Shown here one piece after another: positions 16,311-26,206 of a stretch of DNA of 64,000 nt. The translations under genes were made by a program, and so were the position numbers. Numbering within the stretch: position 1 is the stretch's first letter; every line of letters starts with the position of its first letter. Origin of the DNA: Cytophaga sp. FL35 (GTDB lineage: Bacteria > Bacteroidota > Bacteroidia > Flavobacteriales > Flavobacteriaceae); assembly GCF_014349235.1 (NCBI RefSeq), contig NZ_JACSOH010000018.1, positions 33,468 to 97,467 on the forward strand, written 5' to 3'. The notes under the pieces were generated by a model that did not search any database, was not told where the DNA came from, and saw only the letters and a program-made list of their open reading frames with translations.

Positions 16311-19300
16311 TCAGTCTAAATTTATAATAAAAGTGGTTCCTTTACCCACCGTACTTTCCACTTTTATGGAACCTCCCATGGCCTCAATTTGGGCTTTGGT
16401 CAAGAAAAGACCTACTCCCTTGGCTTCCGGATGTCTATGAAATACTTTGTTAAGACCAAATAATTTGGCGCCATGCTTTTTTAAATCTATCCCTAATCCG
16501 TTGTCTTTAAATGAAATAAGGGTTTTGTCTCCTTCTTTCCAGCTCTTGACCTCAAGAGTTGATGGCCTGTCTGGAGACCGGTATTTAATAGCATTACTTA
16601 CTAAGTTAAGAAAAATACTGTCCAAATATACTTGATTATAAGTAATATTGGAAGCGTGAGAAAAATCTGAAGTAATTTTTATTTCACTGTCAGATATTTG
16701 AGCTGTTAATAACTCTTCGGTTTTTTGTAATGCATCGTTAAAATAAAGTTTGGTTTTATTGTCCTTGGTTTCACTTTTGATTCGTAGGGTTTCAATGAGG
16801 GTTTCCAAAGTATCCGATAGGTGGTGGATTACCTTTTCAAACTTTCTAAAGAGTACTTCACGCTTTAGCGGGTCTTCCTCCGCCAAGTATAAATCCAATA
16901 AAGAATTTAAATTACTGACCGGAGCCCTTAAATTATGTGAGGTTATGTGGTTAAAATCACTTAACTGTTTATTTTGTATGTTCAGCTTTTTGGAGGTTTC
17001 TTTAAGTCTTTTGTTTGCTTCTATAATTTTTTGTTCTGCATTACGGCGTGCGGTAATATCCCGTACCGCTATGGAAATAAGTAGGCCGTCTGCCGTTTCC
17101 ACCGGACCAAAGCTCACTTGAACGGGAATTCTTTCTCCCCTTTTATTGAAAATAAAAAGTTCTTGGTTTTGAATTACGTACATTTCTGACGGATTCTCTA
17201 AAAACTGCGTGGCGTATAAAATGTGCAGATTCTTAAACTTATTGGGATATAGAGAAGTTATAGGCTTGCCTATAAGCTCATCAGGTTCGTATCTCAACAA
17301 TAATCTGGCCTGTTTATTTGTAAAATGAATATTACCTTGCCTATCCGTTATAATCATCGCATCCGGGGCAGATTCCAATAGGCCGCGGAATTTGATTTCT
17401 GCCATACGCCGTTCTGTAATATCCTGTGCAGTACCGATCATTTCAACCACCCCGTTCTTATCCGTAATAAACTCACCAACTACTTCCAATGTGCGCACGG
17501 TCCCATTTTTTCTGATGATGCGATGGGTGAATTGCTCAAATTTCCGTTTTTGAAGAAAATCATAAAAGGACAACGTAACCAGTTCACGATCCTCTGGATG
17601 GAGGCACTCCATATACCGCTCATAATCCATAGAAGTGTCTGGATCCAAGTCCAGAATACGGTATAGATTATCTGAAATTTCGAACTTTTCGTGTAGCATA
17701 TTCCATTTGAAATGGCCTATTCCACTTAGTTCTTCCGATATTTTTAATAGTTGGTTCTGTTGTTTTAGTTCTTGTTCATAGTTGATTCTTTCCGTAATGT
17801 CATTTGAAGAACCAATAAGCTCTATGACATTACCAGCGGTGTTTAGAATGACCTCGCCGGTAAGTTCTAAGGTTCTCTCGCTGCCATCCAATCTAATAAT
17901 TCTATGTGTGAACTTCTCGAAAGTTTTTTTCCTTACAATCTGCTGACTTTTGGCCACTACCATGTCCATATCTTTTGGGTGAACCCTAAGCAAATATTTG
18001 TTGAAGTTTAAAAGGGTACCCGGTTTAAAATCAAGAATTTTTAATAAGTTTTCCGATTTTTCGATGACGTCATTGATAACGTCCCATTTCCAATAACCGA
18101 TTCCTGAAAGTTCTTCGGCAAAGGCCATCATACGGTTTTTTTCAAGCAATTCTTGTTCCTTGAAAACCTGGTCGGTAATGTCTTGGCAAGTGCCGATCAT
18201 TTCTATTACTTCTCCAATCTCGTTTAAGGCTACTTTACCTACGGTTTTAAGGGTTTTTATGCCACCATTGGGTGTTTTAATTCTATAAATTATTTCTTCA
18301 AAAATTTTGTTGGCAATGGCGTTCTCAATATTTTTTTGGGCAATTTCCCGGTCTTCCTCAACAATACAGCTTATGAACTTCTTCAAGGTGATGACCGTAT
18401 CCATTGAAATACCATGTATAGCATAAAGGTTCTCTGACCAATACGCAATATCTGCGTCCAGTTTCCAAGTCCAATGGCCAATTTTTGCCATTTTTTCTGC
18501 GGCCACCAGTTGGTTATTTTTGTGTTCTAATTCTAGCTCCTTGGTTATTTGTTCAGATATATCTTGGATAGTACCAATTAACTTTACAGGTTCACCAGAT
18601 TCATTAAGAACCACGTCGCCAATGGTCCTCATGGTCTTAGTGTTACCATTGGGCAGTACTATGCGATAGATTACGGGTGAAAAGATTTTACTTTCTACCG
18701 CCCCCTCAATAGTATCCCGCACCTTATTTCTGTCATTCTCATGAACAAAGGTCAAGTATTTTTCAACTGAAATCTCGGAATCGATCTCTGCTCCATGTAT
18801 CTCATATAGATTTTGGGACCAATAGGAATTGTCTTCCCCAATAATCCACTGCCAATGGCCAATTTTGGCCATTTTCTCGGCATTGTTCAATTGCTTGTTC
18901 TTCAAAACAAGCTCTTCTTGGGTCCTTAATCGGTCTGTAACATCCTGTCCGGTTCCAATGACCTCTGTAATATTTCCTTTTGAGTCGAAAATAAGTTCGC
19001 CATTGATTTCAATGGTTGAAATAAAACCGTTTTCGTGAATAATTCTATGGGTCCACCTTTTAAACGATTTTTGTTCCAAACAATGCGCCATCATATCGTA
19101 CAATTTGGAAACGTCTTCTGGGTGAATACCGTTAGCCATTACTTCAATATCAACCGGTGTTCCAATTTCTACATTATAAAGCCGATAGATGTTGTCTGAC
19201 CATTCAAGTTCATTGGTTGAAGGAAACCATCTCCAATGTCCCATCTTGCTTATACGCTCTCCTAAAACGAACAATTGGTTCCTTCTTTCTTTTTCCTCTT

Positions 19301-22300
19301 GATCCTTTATCCTTTGGGTAATATCATGAATGGTTCCGGAGATATGCGTGATTTCCCCATTTTTATCCAATGTCAATCGGGCATCGATTTCAACGTGTTT
19401 CTCTATTCCTTTTTCGAGAACAATTCTATACTGGTAGGGTTTAAAAGTTTTGGTTTTAAATATCTCATCAATGAATTTTTGAAAGGACGCGACATCGTCT
19501 GGATGGGTTGTGTCAAAAGCATCGTTGAAATGTACCTTTTGATGCATCTCCTTCTTAAAAATTCGATACACATTATCGGACCACTGTACATCATCCGTTT
19601 TTACGTTCCAACTCCAATAGCCCAATCCAGCCATTTCCTCTGCAAAATTCAATTGCAGGTTTTTTTCCGTTAATTCATGCTCTTTTAGTACCTGTTCCGT
19701 AACATCTTGACAGGTGCCCATCATTTCGGTAAACTTCCCTTGTATGTCACAAACTACAGTACCTGTGGAGCTTATTGTTTTAATTTTTCCATTCTTAAGC
19801 CTAATGCGATAAATCAGTTTTTCATAAACCCCTGTTTCTCCAGCTTCATCAATTTTACCTTTTACATAGGCATAATCTTCTTTGTGAACGTAGCTGAGAT
19901 ATACCTCGTAGGATAAGGGCTCATCCTTAGGGTGGTCAAAGATTTCATATAAATGATCTGACCATACAACTTCGTTGGTAAGGGAGTTCCAATGCCAATT
20001 TCCCATTTTAGCCATTTTTTCGGCCAGCTGGAGTTGGTTGTTTTTTTCTTCAAGTTTCAGTTGTTGTAATACAGTGTCTGAGATATCCTGTGTAACACCG
20101 GTTAGAAGTATTTCTCCTTCAACCTCCGTTATTTTGCCCTCTACTTGTAAGGTCTTTATTGCGTTATCCGGACCAAAAATTCTATAACGGAACTTTGGGA
20201 ATTCCTTGTTTTCAAGAATTTCCATTATAATCCGTTCAATTTTGGGTATATCTTCCGGGATTACTTTGGAAGTCAATAACTGCATGGTCATAGGTATGCC
20301 CAACTCAAAACCAAAGATTCTGTAAAGATTATCAGACCAAATAAAAATGTCCTTGCTGGCATTCCATTGCCAATGACCCAAATTGGCCATTCTTTCAGCT
20401 TCAAGTAAATAGTCGTTTTTTTCTTCTAAATTCTTTCTGGCAATTATTTTTTCAGTAATGTCCTGAGTGGTACCGGTAACCTCTACTATATCACCAATAT
20501 TGTTTTCAACAATACTTCCGTTCACCTCTACCCACCTAACTTCTGTTCCTTGTTTTAGAATTCTGTAGGAAAACCGATCAAAAACTTTTTCTGTAAATAT
20601 TCTTTGGGTATGCTCTTGTACTAAAGGAATATCTTCAGGGTGCACAAAGGCAATGGAGTCCTCAAGGTTCATGGGTGTACCTATTTCCCAACCGAATATT
20701 CTATATACATTATCTGACATGGTATATACGCCATCATCCGGTGTCCAACGCCAAAAGCCAACATTTCCTACCTGTTCCGCTGCATCCATTAGTTGGTTTT
20801 GGGCAATCATTTCTTCTTGCTGGGCCAATCTTTCGCTAATATCTTGAGCAGTACCCAATATTTCTTTCACTCTCCCTTGCCCATCAACAATTATATCTCC
20901 AGCTAGTTCAAAGGTTCTAATGTCTCCATTTGGTAAGATGATACGATATTGAAACGTGGTGAAAACCTTTGTTTTGAGAAATTCTTCTGTCTTTGATTTA
21001 ATTAAGGGTACATCATCCGGATGTGAAATTTTGGCCACCGCAGCCAAATTCATTGGGGAGCCAATTTCCAGCCCCAAAAGACGGTATGCATTGTCTGACC
21101 ATATGAATTCATCCTTCTCTGGAAACCATTGCCAAAAACCCAATTGACCAATCTGTTCTCCAAGTTGCATGAGCTGGTTCTTGCGAATAAGCTCTTGTTC
21201 CCTTAAAATAGTTTCGGTAACGTCTTGTGTAACTCCGTTGATCTGAATCACTTTGCCCGCCTTGTTGGTGACGGTACTTCCAGTGACCTCTACCGTAATA
21301 GTAGTTCCATTGTCATGAACTATTCTATGGGTGAACCTTTCAAAGACACCTTGGGATATGTATTTTTTTATTCGTTGCACTGTTGCTTCACGGTCTTCGG
21401 GATGAATGCTATTTATAATAGCCGCTTTATTTAAAGGTGTGCCCTGCTCATAGCCGTGGATTCGGTAGAGGTTATCTGAGCATTTAATTTGGTCATTTAT
21501 AACGTCCCATTCCCAGTAGGCCATATTTGCCAAGGTTTCACCAATATCCAATAGTTGGGTTTTAGAACGAAGTTCAAATTCATTGGCAACTTGTTCAGTG
21601 ATGTCGTTTACGGTACCTCTAAAGGCTATCGTATTGCCATTTATATCTTTTTCTACGTTTACTAAGGCTTCTATATGTCTTACCTTCCCGTCAATTGGCA
21701 CTGTCCGGTGATGAAATTTTATAGTGCTTTCGTTGTCATGTGTACCGCTTAGAATGTCATGTGCTTTATACTGGTCATCTGGATGAATTTTTGATAAGTA
21801 TTGTTCCAAAGTGACTTTTTGATCCATTGGAATACCGTAGATGCGATGGGTATTGTCTGACCACTCTGCAATTCCTGTGATTAAGTCTAACCGATAGAAA
21901 CCAAAATTGGCAAGTTCTTCTGCATATTTTAGTTGCTGGTTACCTGTTTCAAGCTCTTGAGACCTTAAAATCTCCTTGGTGATATCTACGGTAATGCCCG
22001 TAAGCTTTATGCTCCAGCCGTTTTTATTTGTTACAGCTTTGCCTATGACCTTTAAATAGTGAATAGTTCCATCTTGATGGTACGATCTATGGATGAACTC
22101 TTGCTTCTTTCCTGTCTTTATGGCCTGTCTGGTATGGTCAATAACCGTTTGTCTGTCTTCTGGATGAATTTTCTCCAAAAAGCTTTCATATGTAATTTTG
22201 GAACCCAATTCCTCATCGTATAGGCGATATAAGGTGTCTGACCATTCTATAGTGTCCTTTTCCAAATCTATGATCCAATGCCCTAGGTTGGCCATTTCCT

Positions 22301-23117
22301 CTGCAAAACCTAACAATTGATTTTTTTGGGATAAGTCTTGTTGTTGTGAGAGATTTTCAGTGATGTCTTGGGTGGTTCCCACCATTTCAATGGCTTGCCC
22401 TGATGCATTGGAAATGACCTTACCATAGGCCTGCAAGAACCTTGTTTCTCCTTCATTTGGACAAACCCGGTACATAAACTTGTTGAACTGCTTGGTTTTT
22501 AGAAACTCTTTTATGTTGGATGAGAGCATTTCGCGGTCATCCCTATGAACCTTGCTTAGAATCAACTCGAGGTTGATCCTTGTTCCCATGCCAATACCGT
22601 AGGTCTCCCTTAGATTATCCGAACATTTAAAATGGTCCTCCGCAATATTCCACTGCCAATATCCAATTTTTGCAATATTTTCGGCCATGTCCCACTGCTC
22701 CTTAATTTGCATGAGGTCATGTTCCGTTTGTTTTTGGCCCGTAACATCCATTAACCCCCCTGATAGGGCCACGCATTCGCCATCCTTAAAAGTAGGATGG
22801 CCAAAGGCCCGTACAGTTTTATGATTTCCCTTAGCCGTTACAATTTGGTTCTCCATTTCAAACGGAGTGCCATTTTTTATGCTCTTTTGATAGGTGGCGT
22901 GCTTGAGCTCCAGTTGCTTGGGGTCCGGGAAAAATTGATCGCTGGCGCCCAAAAAAGGTTCAAAATCGTGGGGAATCTCAAAAATATCTTTGAGAACGGT
23001 GTCCCAATAGGATTCCCCCGTAATTAGATCAACGTGGTAAATACCTATTTTAGCGACTTTATTAATATCCGCACGTAAGTCTTTAAGGTCGCTTTCCTGT
23101 AGCATCTTCTCTCCCAT
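16311..23117 (-). CDS. giant multi-PAS cytosolic histidine kinase
   Basis: A 2268-residue protein with no signal peptide or membrane span. About fifteen tandem PAS units (PAS_3 type, ~125-130 residues each) fill residues ~15-1890. Each opens with a variant of AExMAxxGHWxW, then WSDNLYRIxG, then HPED, then FxHRI, and closes GTxQDITE. A sixteenth, canonical PAS (LLESAPDAMIITDRQGNIHF) follows, then a HisKA domain with the phospho-acceptor His about 2061 in ITSHNLRAP, and an HATPase domain (SNAIKY ~2174, DNGLGI ~2205, GVGLFLTK ~2234). An ATG at 23105 is an alternative start. It is the first gene of an operon with a CheY-like protein. Ligands are unknown. Confidence 0.95.
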   Translation of the reverse strand: MGEKMLQESDLKDLRADINKVAKIGIYHVDLITGESYWDTVLKDIFEIPHDFEPFLGASDQFFPDPKQLELKHATYQKSIKNGTPFEMENQIVTAKGNHKTVRAFGHPTFKDGECVALSGGLMDVTGQKQTEHDLMQIKEQWDMAENIAKIGYWQWNIAEDHFKCSDNLRETYGIGMGTRINLELILSKVHRDDREMLSSNIKEFLKTKQFNKFMYRVCPNEGETRFLQAYGKVISNASGQAIEMVGTTQDITENLSQQQDLSQKNQLLGFAEEMANLGHWIIDLEKDTIEWSDTLYRLYDEELGSKITYESFLEKIHPEDRQTVIDHTRQAIKTGKKQEFIHRSYHQDGTIHYLKVIGKAVTNKNGWSIKLTGITVDITKEILRSQELETGNQQLKYAEELANFGFYRLDLITGIAEWSDNTHRIYGIPMDQKVTLEQYLSKIHPDDQYKAHDILSGTHDNESTIKFHHRTVPIDGKVRHIEALVNVEKDINGNTIAFRGTVNDITEQVANEFELRSKTQLLDIGETLANMAYWEWDVINDQIKCSDNLYRIHGYEQGTPLNKAAIINSIHPEDREATVQRIKKYISQGVFERFTHRIVHDNGTTITVEVTGSTVTNKAGKVIQINGVTQDVTETILREQELIRKNQLMQLGEQIGQLGFWQWFPEKDEFIWSDNAYRLLGLEIGSPMNLAAVAKISHPDDVPLIKSKTEEFLKTKVFTTFQYRIILPNGDIRTFELAGDIIVDGQGRVKEILGTAQDISERLAQQEEMIAQNQLMDAAEQVGNVGFWRWTPDDGVYTMSDNVYRIFGWEIGTPMNLEDSIAFVHPEDIPLVQEHTQRIFTEKVFDRFSYRILKQGTEVRWVEVNGSIVENNIGDIVEVTGTTQDITEKIIARKNLEEKNDYLLEAERMANLGHWQWNASKDIFIWSDNLYRIFGFELGIPMTMQLLTSKVIPEDIPKIERIIMEILENKEFPKFRYRIFGPDNAIKTLQVEGKITEVEGEILLTGVTQDISDTVLQQLKLEEKNNQLQLAEKMAKMGNWHWNSLTNEVVWSDHLYEIFDHPKDEPLSYEVYLSYVHKEDYAYVKGKIDEAGETGVYEKLIYRIRLKNGKIKTISSTGTVVCDIQGKFTEMMGTCQDVTEQVLKEHELTEKNLQLNFAEEMAGLGYWSWNVKTDDVQWSDNVYRIFKKEMHQKVHFNDAFDTTHPDDVASFQKFIDEIFKTKTFKPYQYRIVLEKGIEKHVEIDARLTLDKNGEITHISGTIHDITQRIKDQEEKERRNQLFVLGERISKMGHWRWFPSTNELEWSDNIYRLYNVEIGTPVDIEVMANGIHPEDVSKLYDMMAHCLEQKSFKRWTHRIIHENGFISTIEINGELIFDSKGNITEVIGTGQDVTDRLRTQEELVLKNKQLNNAEKMAKIGHWQWIIGEDNSYWSQNLYEIHGAEIDSEISVEKYLTFVHENDRNKVRDTIEGAVESKIFSPVIYRIVLPNGNTKTMRTIGDVVLNESGEPVKLIGTIQDISEQITKELELEHKNNQLVAAEKMAKIGHWTWKLDADIAYWSENLYAIHGISMDTVITLKKFISCIVEEDREIAQKNIENAIANKIFEEIIYRIKTPNGGIKTLKTVGKVALNEIGEVIEMIGTCQDITDQVFKEQELLEKNRMMAFAEELSGIGYWKWDVINDVIEKSENLLKILDFKPGTLLNFNKYLLRVHPKDMDMVVAKSQQIVRKKTFEKFTHRIIRLDGSERTLELTGEVILNTAGNVIELIGSSNDITERINYEQELKQQNQLLKISEELSGIGHFKWNMLHEKFEISDNLYRILDLDPDTSMDYERYMECLHPEDRELVTLSFYDFLQKRKFEQFTHRIIRKNGTVRTLEVVGEFITDKNGVVEMIGTAQDITERRMAEIKFRGLLESAPDAMIITDRQGNIHFTNKQARLLLRYEPDELIGKPITSLYPNKFKNLHILYATQFLENPSEMYVIQNQELFIFNKRGERIPVQVSFGPVETADGLLISIAVRDITARRNAEQKIIEANKRLKETSKKLNIQNKQLSDFNHITSHNLRAPVSNLNSLLDLYLAEEDPLKREVLFRKFEKVIHHLSDTLETLIETLRIKSETKDNKTKLYFNDALQKTEELLTAQISDSEIKITSDFSHASNITYNQVYLDSIFLNLVSNAIKYRSPDRPSTLEVKSWKEGDKTLISFKDNGLGIDLKKHGAKLFGLNKVFHRHPEAKGVGLFLTKAQIEAMGGSIKVESTVGKGTTFIINLD

Positions 23118-23255
23118 CTAAATTTTTGAATAATGGTGGTTCAATCAAATGGTTGGCAATGGTCTGTAGTACAGGTAAATTTAGAAAATATGTGCGTAAA
23201 CGACTACATTTTAAAGAAAAAGTTGGGTTATGCGTAGTTTAGATTTGTCTTGTCG

Positions 23256-25283
23256 TTACTTTCTGAGTTCCAATAGCCCGGCTCTTTCCAAAAGGGCTTC
23301 TACTTTAGGCTCTTGTCCCCTGAATCTTTTGTAAAGCTCCATTGGATTTTCTGTTCCGCCCATGGAGAGTACGTTGTCCTTAAATTTGGAGGCAATGGTC
23401 TTATTGAAAATTCCATTTTCCTTGAAATAGGCAAATGCATCTGCATCTAGGACCTCTGCCCATTTATAGCTGTAATATCCTGAAGAATAACCTCCTTGAA
23501 ATATATGTGAGAAAGCAGTGCTCATGCAGGTTTCCGGGGTTTCAGGATAAAGTTGCGTTCCTGTAAAAGCTAATGTTTCAAAGGCTTTAACATCTTCAAT
23601 AGCCGTTGGGTCCTGGGCGTGCCATGCCATATCCAAGAGTCCAAAACTCAACTGTCTCAAGGTTTGCATCCCTTCTTGGAAGGTAGCGGATTCCTTGATT
23701 TTTTGAACCAGTTCCATTGGAATCAACTCCCCGGTTTCATAATGGTGTGCAAAGAGCTCCAACGCCTCTTTTTCATAGCACCAATTTTCCATTACCTGGC
23801 TTGGGAGCTCCACAAAATCCCAATACACTGATGTTCCGGATAAACTGGGATAGGTGGTATTTGCCAGCATACCGTGTAGCCCATGGCCAAACTCATGAAA
23901 TAGGGTTGTTACCTCATTAAAAGTAAGTAGGGACGGTTTACTGCTGGTTGAACGCGTAAAATTACAAACGTTGCTAATATGGGGACGGATATTCTTGCCG
24001 TCTTTTTTATATTGCGATTTATAGGAGGTCATCCATGCGCCCCCACGCTTCCCTTTTCTAGGGTGAAAATCTGCGTAGAACAAGGATATGAAATTGTCTT
24101 TTTGGTCGTAAACTTCATATGTAAGTACCTCCTCATGATATTTGTCTACATTGTTGACTTCCTTAAACTTTAGGTCAAAGAGTTTTTCTGCTACCTTAAA
24201 AACACCGTTAATAACGTTTTCAAGTTTAAAGTAGGGTTTTAGTATTTCGTCATCCAGATTAAAGAGCTTTTGTTTTAGTTTTTCGGAATAATAACTGGCA
24301 TCCCATTTTTGTAATTGGTCCAAGCCGTCCAATTCTTTGGCGAACTGGGAAAGTTCTTGAAATTCCCGTTCTGCGGCAGGTTTGGCTTTTAAAAGTAGCT
24401 CGTTTAAAAATCCTTGAACTTTTTCCGGAGTTTCTGCCATACGTTCTTCCAGTACAAAATGGGCATGGGTTTCATAACCTAATAATTGTGCTCTTTCATG
24501 ACGTAATTTGGCAATCTTTAGAACGTTTTCTTGATTGTCCAATTCATCATTATGAAACCCTTTGCTTCCAAAGGCTAGGGACAATTCTTTCCGAAGCTCC
24601 CGGTTTTTGGCGTATTTCATAAAAGGGATGTAACTGGGGTAATCCAAAGTTATCAACCAGCCTTCTTTTTCCTTGGCTTTTGCCAATTGGGCCGCAGCCT
24701 CTTTTTCACCTTCCGGCAGCCCTGCTACATCTTCCTCATTGGTAAGGTGCATTTCATACTTATTGGTTTCGGCAAGAACGTTCTCCCCAAAGGTTAACTT
24801 AAGTTTTGATAGTTCCGAATCTATTTCACGAAGTCTTTTCTTTTTATCCTCTGGTAAATTGGCTCCGTTTCGGCTAAAACTTTTATATTTTTTCTCCAAC
24901 AAGGTGCTTTCCTCAAGGCTAAGGTCCAAATCTTCCCTGGCGTCAAAAACATACTTTATACGTTTAAAAAGTCCCTCGTTTAAGGTAATGTCATTACTGA
25001 ATTCAGAAAGTAGGGGAGAAACCTCTTGGGCAATTTTTTGAATTTCCTCATTGGTCTCGGCAGAGTTCAAATTGAAGAAAACACTGGAAATACGATCCAA
25101 TTGCTGACCGCTAAATTCAAGCGCGACTATGGTGTTTTCAAAACTAGGCTCCTCCTTATTTTCCGTTATGGCATCAATTTCTGCACGGGCATCTTCCATG
25201 GCCTGAAGAAAAGCAGGTTTAAAATGCTCGTTCTTGATTTTTGAAAATGGGGCTGTATCAAAGGGTTGTAATAAGGGGTTCAT
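23256..25283 (-). CDS. M3 family oligopeptidase (PrlC/Dcp-like)
   Basis: The 675-residue zinc metallopeptidase has the M3 signature LFHEFGHGLHGML with HEFGH at residues 463-467. PFDTAPFSKIKNEHFKPAF at the N-terminus is typical of oligopeptidase A and dipeptidyl carboxypeptidase. There is no signal peptide, so a cytosolic role in clearing short peptides is likely. The family-typical GGYSSGYYSYKWAEVLDADAF block near the C-terminus is intact. It is followed upstream in transcription order by nothing obvious; it is separated from the EF-hand gene by 15 bases and could share its transcript. Confidence 0.95.
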   Translation of the reverse strand: MNPLLQPFDTAPFSKIKNEHFKPAFLQAMEDARAEIDAITENKEEPSFENTIVALEFSGQQLDRISSVFFNLNSAETNEEIQKIAQEVSPLLSEFSNDITLNEGLFKRIKYVFDAREDLDLSLEESTLLEKKYKSFSRNGANLPEDKKKRLREIDSELSKLKLTFGENVLAETNKYEMHLTNEEDVAGLPEGEKEAAAQLAKAKEKEGWLITLDYPSYIPFMKYAKNRELRKELSLAFGSKGFHNDELDNQENVLKIAKLRHERAQLLGYETHAHFVLEERMAETPEKVQGFLNELLLKAKPAAEREFQELSQFAKELDGLDQLQKWDASYYSEKLKQKLFNLDDEILKPYFKLENVINGVFKVAEKLFDLKFKEVNNVDKYHEEVLTYEVYDQKDNFISLFYADFHPRKGKRGGAWMTSYKSQYKKDGKNIRPHISNVCNFTRSTSSKPSLLTFNEVTTLFHEFGHGLHGMLANTTYPSLSGTSVYWDFVELPSQVMENWCYEKEALELFAHHYETGELIPMELVQKIKESATFQEGMQTLRQLSFGLLDMAWHAQDPTAIEDVKAFETLAFTGTQLYPETPETCMSTAFSHIFQGGYSSGYYSYKWAEVLDADAFAYFKENGIFNKTIASKFKDNVLSMGGTENPMELYKRFRGQEPKVEALLERAGLLELRK

Positions 25284-25298
25284 AGCTACTCGTTTTTT

Positions 25299-25700
25299 CT
25301 AAATTCGTATTCTATCTGTTTTAGACTTGAGGAAAGTGGTAAAGGTATCCATTCCTAAAGCGATTCCTGCCATTAGTAAAGATAAAAGGGCTGCGTTTAA
25401 AAACGCATTGTTTCTTTCCGGGTCCTTTAAAAGTTGATTGCGGAGTTCCCTATATTCCGGAGTATATTCAGTTAGGTCTATTTTACCGTTGGAATCAAGG
25501 TCCATAGCCTCCATTTGAAGATTTATGTACTGCGCATTTATAGCTAAAATAAGCAATATCAATGCGTAAAGGGAACAAAACAGCAAACCACTTCTCCAAA
25601 TGCATTTCCAATAAGGGTTTTGAATATTTCGGCCCCAAAACAGCAACGCGGCTATGCCCAAAATACTCAACAGAAAGCCAATAAACGAAGGTGTGTTCAT
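25299..25700 (-). CDS. small membrane protein with an EF-hand calcium loop
   Basis: A 133-residue protein with hydrophobic segments at about residues 7-23, 36-56 and 98-116. Between the second and third lies DLDSNGKIDLTE (residues 67-78), a complete 12-residue EF-hand loop with Asp67, Asp69, Asn71, Asp75 and Glu78 in the ligand positions. No other domain is recognisable. It lies between the M3 peptidase and purE on the same strand (18 bases from purE). A single EF-hand suggests calcium-dependent structure or dimerisation. Function unknown. Confidence 0.75.
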   Translation of the reverse strand: MNTPSFIGFLLSILGIAALLFWGRNIQNPYWKCIWRSGLLFCSLYALILLILAINAQYINLQMEAMDLDSNGKIDLTEYTPEYRELRNQLLKDPERNNAFLNAALLSLLMAGIALGMDTFTTFLKSKTDRIRI

Positions 25701-25718
25701 AAATAGGACCGTCGGTTG

Positions 25719-26204
25719 TTATTTTGATAGGCTTTTAGATCCATCAATCACTTTTTGTTTAAGACCTTCTTTGTAAGCAATAATTCTGTCCAAAATTTCT
25801 TGGTTGCTACTTCCTAAAATTTGAGCGGCCAATATTCCGGCATTTTTGGCACCGTTAAGGGCTACAGTTGCCACAGGAACACCTCCGGGCATCTGTAATA
25901 TGGAAAGTACGGAGTCCCAGCCATCTATTGAATTGCTGCTTTTTACAGGCACCCCAATCACCGGTAGGGGAGACATGGATGCAACCATTCCAGGAAGATG
26001 TGCCGCGCCACCGGCACCCGCTATAATCACGGAATAACCATTGGTGTGGGCGTTTTTACTAAAATCGAAAAGTTTTTCCGGGGTTCTATGAGCAGAGACA
26101 ATGTCTACATTTACCTCAATCTTTAGTTCTTTTAAAATATCTATGGCGTCTTGCATTACAGGCAGGTCACTTGTGCTACCCATTACAACGGCTACTTTAC
26201 TCAT
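25719..26204 (-). CDS. purE: 5-(carboxyamino)imidazole ribonucleotide mutase
   Basis: The 161-residue class I PurE converts N5-CAIR to CAIR in purine synthesis. The N-terminal VVMGSTSDLPVM and SAHRTPEKL motifs and the substrate loop AGAGGAAHLPGMVAS are all present, and the length is normal. It is two bases downstream of purK, its pathway partner, in one operon. Confidence 0.97.
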   Translation of the reverse strand: MSKVAVVMGSTSDLPVMQDAIDILKELKIEVNVDIVSAHRTPEKLFDFSKNAHTNGYSVIIAGAGGAAHLPGMVASMSPLPVIGVPVKSSNSIDGWDSVLSILQMPGGVPVATVALNGAKNAGILAAQILGSSNQEILDRIIAYKEGLKQKVIDGSKSLSK

Positions 26205-26206
26205 GT

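Noticed and set aside
16447..21434. Several plus-strand open frames of 60-130 codons antisense to the PAS kinase
   Set aside because: They recur at similar places in the PAS units, as expected from the repeated coding sequence on the other strand, and have no signal, domain or start context.
16900..22600. CRISPR-like or tandem DNA repeat in the kinase gene
   Set aside because: The repetition is of ~380 bases at the protein level with divergent DNA; it is coding PAS units, not a CRISPR array or satellite.
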